Positions 58,539 to 64,000 of a stretch of DNA of 64,000 bases are shown one piece after another. Source of the stretch: UBA4665 sp036388555 (GTDB lineage: Bacteria; Patescibacteriota; Saccharimonadia; Saccharimonadales; UBA4665); assembly GCA_036388555.1 (NCBI GenBank), contig DASVRP010000008.1, positions 62,001 to 126,000 on the forward strand, written 5' to 3'. A program made the position numbers and the translations under genes. Below the pieces are notes generated by a model. It did not search any database and was not told the origin of the DNA. It saw only the letters and a program-made list of their open reading frames with translations. Position 1 is the first letter of the stretch. Every line of letters starts with the position of its first letter.

Positions 58539-60011
58539 TCAATTTTTTACCAGGAACAGCGCGTCGCGGTCTGCCAGCGTGACCGTGGACGTTACCGGCT
58601 GTCCGTTATTGGTCACCGCGTCCTGCCTGCCCTGGAAACGGTGGTATCCCGGGCCGACAGTCACCGTTCTGGCGCCATTGCCTTTGGGATTGACCAGCAC
58701 GATGCCGTTGGCGAACTGCCGTTTGTAGACGCCGCTCTGCCAGGCTGCGGTCTGGGGACCATCGACGGCCGCCCCCAGCCATTTGGTCGTGCTGGTGCCG
58801 GCCAGGTCGAATTCGTCATACCACGGCACGCTGCCGTAGTCGGATGATGCTGAGAAATAGCCGTTATTGAGCAGCGACGCCCCGAAGGCGTAGCGCAATG
58901 TCTTGTAATCCGTCATCTTATCACCCATATAGACATCGAAGATCGCCAGCTGCGGCGCTGCCAGGTTCTGGAATATTTTGTGATACCAGCCCATCATCGT
59001 ACTCCAGCCGCCCCAGGTCTCAGACGACCAATCCTTGCCGACGGCATGTTCCATGAACGCTCCGCCTGCCATGCCTTTGTACTGCGTGTACGGATTGGCT
59101 TCGGATGGAAACACGCTGCCGTCGAGGTCGCTGTCGGCATTGACCATCAGCATCTTGCCCGGCTGCAGGAATTTCGCTGTTGTATAGTAGGCCCGCTGCC
59201 CATCGCGCCAGAGATTACGAATCGTCTCATTGTCGGCACTGTCATTGGTGCCGTTGCGGTCCCAGTCGCCATTGGAGCGCGGCCGCCAGAAGTTGTTATC
59301 GCTGTACCATATATCCCAGTTGGCTTTGCTGATGATATTGGTGTTGTCGCGCTTGGCCATCCACTGCGGAAAGCGGTCGCCATTACTGTCGGGAGTGGTC
59401 TGCAAGGTCAGGTTGGTATCATTGACCGGGTAGGTACCGCCGGACCAGTTCATCTTCTGCCCGGCCGCATTATATCCCCACCAGTCACCGACGCCGTTCG
59501 GGCCCTTTTCGGCGTTCAGTTTGGCGCGCAGGTCGGCCGTCGCCGAGTCGCTGGTACTGGTATATACTTCGGTCATCAGCGTGTAGTTCCCGAGCAAGAT
59601 CTTCGGGTTACGGGCTTTGATCTCATTGACGGCCTGGGCCGGCGTCTTACCGCCGCTATTCCACAAATTGTACATACCCAGGATAGCCAGGTCCAGCTTT
59701 GCAATCTGTTGCTGGTAGGATGCCTGGTCATAGCCATGCCCGCCGATCAGCATGCCGGCCAGTCGCGGATACGCTGCCGACGACACCGGAGGCGTGGGTG
59801 CTGTGATGAATTTGACCGCTGAGCTGCCTGAAGCCGTCGAGTCAGTCACCCTCGTGGCCGTGCCGCTGGTGGTTCCGGACTCGGCTTCTGCCGACACTGA
59901 TGCCGTCGCGGCCTGGGAACGCTGGAAGATGTATGTGCCGGCTAGCGCGCAGACTGCGACCACCACGACCGGTATGGCAATCCGGCGTAACGTATTCATA
60001 GTAACTTTCAC
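58539..60011 (-). CDS. Anchored putative TIM-barrel hydrolase (paralogue of 55935)
   Basis: A 490-residue protein: membrane segment (about 10-28), the short module (AEAESGTTSGTATRVTDSTASGSSAVKF, in two stretches), then a hydrolase-like domain nearly collinear with residues 240-652 of 55935 (LAILGMYNLWNSGGKTPAQ, DIWYSDNNFWRPR, VPWYDEFDLAG). GTG 60011 is favoured because GGGAG lies 5 nt upstream; ATG 59999 is the alternative. Family unknown; a glycan hydrolase is likely. Confidence 0.75.
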   Translation of the reverse strand: MKVTMNTLRRIAIPVVVVAVCALAGTYIFQRSQAATASVSAEAESGTTSGTATRVTDSTASGSSAVKFITAPTPPVSSAAYPRLAGMLIGGHGYDQASYQQQIAKLDLAILGMYNLWNSGGKTPAQAVNEIKARNPKILLGNYTLMTEVYTSTSDSATADLRAKLNAEKGPNGVGDWWGYNAAGQKMNWSGGTYPVNDTNLTLQTTPDSNGDRFPQWMAKRDNTNIISKANWDIWYSDNNFWRPRSNGDWDRNGTNDSADNETIRNLWRDGQRAYYTTAKFLQPGKMLMVNADSDLDGSVFPSEANPYTQYKGMAGGAFMEHAVGKDWSSETWGGWSTMMGWYHKIFQNLAAPQLAIFDVYMGDKMTDYKTLRYAFGASLLNNGYFSASSDYGSVPWYDEFDLAGTSTTKWLGAAVDGPQTAAWQSGVYKRQFANGIVLVNPKGNGARTVTVGPGYHRFQGRQDAVTNNGQPVTSTVTLADRDALFLVKN

Positions 60012-60100
60012 GCTGACTCCCGTTTCACGAATATACACTCATTGTACTGCTTGTGGTTAGGACGTCAATGCACTTCACATATGCCCCCTAGGCTATTGCG

Positions 60101-61348
60101 CTACGGTGCGATCGGCGGTGCCAGCGGCTGACGCGGCGTTCCGCCGCCACCGATACTGGTGGCGGTATTATTATTGACGACATGCAGCGACGAGAACAGT
60201 TTCTGCAGATCCTTTGACCACGGTGACTGGTCAGCCACCCTCTGCACGAACGGCACGCCGAAATCGGCCTGGAACTGCTGCGTGAAGATCCCGTCAGGGC
60301 TGACCTCCGTCGATATGGCATACGACGGACTGCCGCCGGAATCGACGATGTAGGCACCGTAGTTCTGCATGGTCCAGGCCAGCTGGCGGCCTGGCTCTGA
60401 CAGCAGGCCCATGGTGTTGATGTTCACTGATGCCGGCAATGCCAGCAATGCGCCCATCTTCATGGCGGTATTCTGGTTATTATTCTCGGAGCCGTAGCTA
60501 CTCTCCGCCCCGGTGTCAGCGCCGGGCGCCGGCCAGCGGAAACAGTCAGTGCGCACGGCGCAGTTATAGAGATCGCGTGGCGAGTAGACATTTATCTTGA
60601 TGGCGTGCTTGACGCCCTGCTGGCCGGAGCGCATCTCACCAATCCGGATCGAGCCGCCAAGAGCCGACATCTTGGAGCCGCCGTGGGCACCACGGATGCC
60701 GTCGCCGTAGAGGTCAGTGTCCGGATAGGTCACGAGGCTGGTGGCAATACCGCCAGCGCTGCAGCGCGTGAACGGCTGCATGTGGGCGATCGTCCGCCCG
60801 TCAGGGCGCAGGACCGCCGCCGCGTAATTCTTGTTGCGGTTATTCGGTACGACAAAATTTGACGGTATCGGTACGGTCGTCAGCGTCGTGCTCTGCCCCG
60901 GGCAGCGGTCGGCGCCGGACCAGCCGGAGCTGTTGTACCTGACGGCGGTCAGCGGCGCCGTCGGCTTCAGGATGATGACATCCTCGTCAGCATCTGACAG
61001 CAGTGCCCATATGTATCCGTCGCCCGGCGAAAATGGCAGATTGGCATGTACATACTGTGCCCCACTGCCGATCGGCATATTCCAGATACTGTTGCTGGCA
61101 AACGGCTGTTTCAGCGGATCACGCGCACCGCTGGCGGCTGCCGCAAAGCCGACAGCTTTACCGCCGGCAGCATTTGCATCATTGACGATTGAGGCCGGTG
61201 CAGTGATAGTGCCATGTTCCGGCTCGGCACTGATTGCCGTGGTTGCAGCATGCGACTGCAGCAGATAGGCACCGCCCATCATGCAGACGATTGCAACCAC
61301 CACCCATCTGAGGCCGTGCGAACGCTTTCCCTTACCTGTACTTCTCAT
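60101..61348 (-). CDS. Anchored secreted protein of unknown function
   Basis: A 415-residue protein: N-terminal membrane segment (about 14-33), the short module (AEPEHGTITAPASIVNDANAAGG...), then a beta-rich domain without recognisable catalytic motif (FASNSIWNMPIGSG, TLTTVPIPSNFVV, VYSPRDLYNCAVRTDCF). Conserved Cys pair suggests a secreted fold. A Pro-rich C-terminus ends it. Probably a surface glycan-binding or hydrolytic protein like its neighbours. Confidence 0.68.
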   Translation of the reverse strand: MRSTGKGKRSHGLRWVVVAIVCMMGGAYLLQSHAATTAISAEPEHGTITAPASIVNDANAAGGKAVGFAAAASGARDPLKQPFASNSIWNMPIGSGAQYVHANLPFSPGDGYIWALLSDADEDVIILKPTAPLTAVRYNSSGWSGADRCPGQSTTLTTVPIPSNFVVPNNRNKNYAAAVLRPDGRTIAHMQPFTRCSAGGIATSLVTYPDTDLYGDGIRGAHGGSKMSALGGSIRIGEMRSGQQGVKHAIKINVYSPRDLYNCAVRTDCFRWPAPGADTGAESSYGSENNNQNTAMKMGALLALPASVNINTMGLLSEPGRQLAWTMQNYGAYIVDSGGSPSYAISTEVSPDGIFTQQFQADFGVPFVQRVADQSPWSKDLQKLFSSLHVVNNNTATSIGGGGTPRQPLAPPIAP

Positions 61349-61408
61349 TACGCTTAAGTCTATAGGAGCCTGCGTACAGCTGCAACCGGTTACTCAGCCT
61401 AGGCGAGC

Positions 61409-64000
61409 CTACTGGGCTTTACGGAGCGCTATCGCCAGCACCGCACTGTCTATCTGTACTTGAGCCGTATAGCCCTCAGCCTGTGCTGCGCCGTCGGTCG
61501 TCAGTTCTTTTGCCAGCGTCTCAGCCTTGATCGTTTCCGTGTGTTCCTTGATTGCCTGCGCCAGTTCGGCATCATGCGTCACGAGGCTGAGGCTGATGCG
61601 GTCATCGACGTCCAGCCCGGCCTGCTTGCGGGCGTTCTGGACCTGGCGGATGACTTCACGCATCTGGCCTTCGCGCCGCAGCTCGGGAGTTATCTCTGTA
61701 TGCAATATGACGGACGGGTCGTCATCCGCCCGCTGCTCCCAGCGCTCGAGAACCGGCTTGCTGACATCGGTGCCGGATTTGATGATGACTTGTTTCACAT
61801 TGAGCTCATCAGCGATGATATGTACCAGATCATCCCGATATTCATACGCCAGTTCACTATTTGAGTGTTTTACGGCTACGGACTGCAGGGGCTGACGGAC
61901 TTTGATTTTTGCCTCAGCCCGCTGCGACAATCCAGCATTGATCGTGTCTCTGACAAATAGCATACTATTCAGGATGCGATTGTCGACCGTACCTGCCTCC
62001 GGCCAGTCACGCAGATGCACCGATTCCCCGCCGGTCAGTTTGCGGTAGAGCTCCTCAGCCAGGAACGGCGTGAACGGCGCCAGGACATGCGCCAGACGAA
62101 CCAGGACGTAGTGCAGCGTGCGGTAGGCCTGCTGCTTGTCCCCGTCATCCTCGGACTTCCAGAATCGGCGGCGGCTGCGGCGGACGTACCAATTGCTGGC
62201 ATCATCCAGGAACGGCAGAATCGGCTTCATGGCATTCGGCAGGTCGTAGGCTTCCATGCCCGCCGATACTTCAGCGGTCAACTGGTGGACACGTGAGACG
62301 ATCCAGCGGTCGAGCGGATTGGTCAGCGGACCGCCGGGTGCGTCGTCAGCCAAGGGATCAGCATATAGGCTCGGCTCGCCCTCTTCGGCGGCTGTTTCCG
62401 GCAGCGATTCCCAGCCGTCCACCGAAGCGTACAGCGTAAAGAAATCGTACATGTTCCAGACCATGCTGAGCTTGCGGGCGACGTCGCCGACTTCCTTGTC
62501 CTGCAGGGCGAAATCCTCGCCGTTCAGCAGCGGCGAGCTGAGCAGCAGGAAGCGCAGGCTGTCGGCGCTGAATTTATCCATCAACTCGTTGGGGTCGGTG
62601 TAATTGCCGTATGATTTGCTCATCTTGCGGCCGTCATTGCCGGCGACGATGCCGGTGGTGATGACATTCTTGAAGGCGTTCTTGCCGAACAGCGCGACAT
62701 TCACGGCATGGACGTAGTAGAACCAGGCACGGACCTGCCCGACGTATTCAACGATGAAGTCACCGGGGAAATTCTGTTCGAACTTTTCGACATTCTCAAA
62801 GGGGTAATGGAACTGCGCGAACGGCATGCTGCCGGACTCGAACCAGCAGTCCAGCACCTTGTCGATACGGGTGTAGTGGACACCGTCTATATCAAATGTG
62901 ATGTCGTCGACCCACGGCCGGTGGTAATCGGCCAGCTCTTCGCCGCTCAGTTCCCTCAGTTCGGCATAACTGCCGACGACTTTGATATATTCATTGCCGT
63001 CCTTGTCGCGCGGGCTGCCGGAGGCATCGACACCCTTCCAGACCGGCATGGCCGTCGCCCAGAAGCGGTCGCGGCTGAGGTTCCAGTCCGGTGCCTGCTC
63101 CATCGTTTTTTGGAAGCGGCCGTGCTTGATATGCTCCGGGAACCAGTTAATCGGCTCATTCTTTTCCAACATCTGGCCGCGCTGGCCGGCGATATCCATA
63201 AACCAGCTGGGGTGCGCCCGGTACATCAGGCGGTTGCCGGTGCGCGGATTGTGCGGGTATTCGTGCTGGATGTAATCAATCTTCCAGACGACACCGCGCT
63301 CGTGCAGTGTTTTGGCAATCGTCTTGTTGGTTTCCCAGACGTCCATGCCCTTCCATTCCGTCTCGGTGTAGGCACCGTATTCATCGAGCACATGCACCGC
63401 CGGGAAATTATTGGCCTTGGCTAGTTCGTAATCTTCCTCTCCGTAGACGGGAGCCAGGTGGACGATGCCGGTACCGGAATCTGTCGTCACGTAGTCAGCT
63501 GCCCATATCTTGTGGGCGTTCTGATTGTCGGGCGTATTGCGGTCAGTAAATATCGGTTCGTAGGACTTACCAACCAGCTCAGTACCCTGCAGTGTGCGGT
63601 GTACAATATAGTCGAGCACTTTGTGCTTGGCGTCGGTGAGGGCTTTGTCGAGGAGGTCGGTCGCCAGTATCAGGCGCTGTCCGTCTAGCTCGGCCTCGCT
63701 ATATTCGATCGTCGAGTTGACCGCCACGGCGGTGTTGCCCGGCAGCGTCCACGGCGTCGTCGTCCAGGCCAGCAGGTAGACCGGCTGGCCGTCATCAGTC
63801 TCGTCATCTGAGTCATTGATCAGCCTGAATTTCACATAGACACTCGGGTCGGTTACCACCTGATAGGCGCCGGCGTCCATGGTCACCTCGGCCTTACTGA
63901 GCGGCGTGGCCCACTTGGTGTCGTACATCAGGACGCGCTCGCCCTCGTAGATTTTACCCTTGTCGTAGAGCTGCTTGAAGGCCCACCAGACGCTCTCCAT
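61409..64000 (-). CDS. ileS: Isoleucyl-tRNA synthetase, C-terminal 863 residues
   Basis: Class Ia synthetase: editing domain (WTTTPWTLPGNTAVAVN), Rossmann insertion (CWFESGSMPFAQFHYPFENV), KMSKS loop (GRKMSKSYGNYTDPNE), anticodon-binding helices (NPLDRWIVSRVHQL) and a C-terminal extension. The N-terminus, with the HIGH motif, lies beyond the right edge. It charges tRNA-Ile with isoleucine and edits valine. Confidence 0.97.
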   Translation of the reverse strand: MESVWWAFKQLYDKGKIYEGERVLMYDTKWATPLSKAEVTMDAGAYQVVTDPSVYVKFRLINDSDDETDDGQPVYLLAWTTTPWTLPGNTAVAVNSTIEYSEAELDGQRLILATDLLDKALTDAKHKVLDYIVHRTLQGTELVGKSYEPIFTDRNTPDNQNAHKIWAADYVTTDSGTGIVHLAPVYGEEDYELAKANNFPAVHVLDEYGAYTETEWKGMDVWETNKTIAKTLHERGVVWKIDYIQHEYPHNPRTGNRLMYRAHPSWFMDIAGQRGQMLEKNEPINWFPEHIKHGRFQKTMEQAPDWNLSRDRFWATAMPVWKGVDASGSPRDKDGNEYIKVVGSYAELRELSGEELADYHRPWVDDITFDIDGVHYTRIDKVLDCWFESGSMPFAQFHYPFENVEKFEQNFPGDFIVEYVGQVRAWFYYVHAVNVALFGKNAFKNVITTGIVAGNDGRKMSKSYGNYTDPNELMDKFSADSLRFLLLSSPLLNGEDFALQDKEVGDVARKLSMVWNMYDFFTLYASVDGWESLPETAAEEGEPSLYADPLADDAPGGPLTNPLDRWIVSRVHQLTAEVSAGMEAYDLPNAMKPILPFLDDASNWYVRRSRRRFWKSEDDGDKQQAYRTLHYVLVRLAHVLAPFTPFLAEELYRKLTGGESVHLRDWPEAGTVDNRILNSMLFVRDTINAGLSQRAEAKIKVRQPLQSVAVKHSNSELAYEYRDDLVHIIADELNVKQVIIKSGTDVSKPVLERWEQRADDDPSVILHTEITPELRREGQMREVIRQVQNARKQAGLDVDDRISLSLVTHDAELAQAIKEHTETIKAETLAKELTTDGAAQAEGYTAQVQIDSAVLAIALRKAQ

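Overview
The window looks like a chromosomal stretch of a Candidate Phyla Radiation bacterium, most likely a Saccharibacterium (TM7). This is inferred from overall style: a small-genome gene mix, standard stop codons, an RRM RNA-binding protein, AI-2E, LemA and TPM proteins, and many single-membrane-anchored secreted proteins with LamG, tail-fibre-like and short Glu-Gly-Thr modules. No rRNA is present to confirm it. The ileS gene is cut by the right edge and an acidic protein is cut by the left edge.

Left part (1-17 kb): housekeeping and envelope genes, including TPM and LemA, a helix-turn-helix/EgtD-like methyltransferase, two tRNA-Arg genes (CCG and UCG), an NAD(P)-binding protein, a secreted GH16 glucanase with a dockerin, a Crp/Fnr regulator, an RRM protein, a DEAD-box helicase, a DUF1704 metallopeptidase paired with a C39-like peptidase, a rhomboid protease and a BrkB-like membrane protein.

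17.7-21.3 kb: a cell-wall hydrolase unit (NlpC/P60 followed by a LysM-M23-transglycosylase fusion). It has a strong promoter with a CRP-like palindrome between -35 and -10, a predicted 5' leader of about 530 nt full of hairpins, a structured 3' region of about 560 nt, and a 27-bp imperfect inverted repeat at both ends.

21.4-35.5 kb: a neutral zinc metallopeptidase, phospholipid-type enzymes, an AI-2E transporter, an M23 peptidase, a CsoR-controlled DUF4396/CsoR/DUF305/DM13 operon with a visible operator, a FAD oxidoreductase, a deaminase, and a GH2/aldose-1-epimerase operon followed by a yoeB toxin relic.

35.5-42 kb: a run of small P-loop kinases and anchored proteins, most with their own promoter and terminator, then an IS5-family element inserted into one of them.

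42-61 kb: a dense set of secreted carbohydrate-active or surface proteins (GH16, GH71-like, beta-helix, LamG, jelly-roll, putative TIM-barrel hydrolases, an esterase with a dockerin). At least four copies are visibly decayed. A RelBE-type module and rplU are embedded among them.

A recurring signal is a -10 hexamer, often with an upstream TGn, ending 6-7 nt before the start codon. It suggests that many mRNAs here are leaderless.
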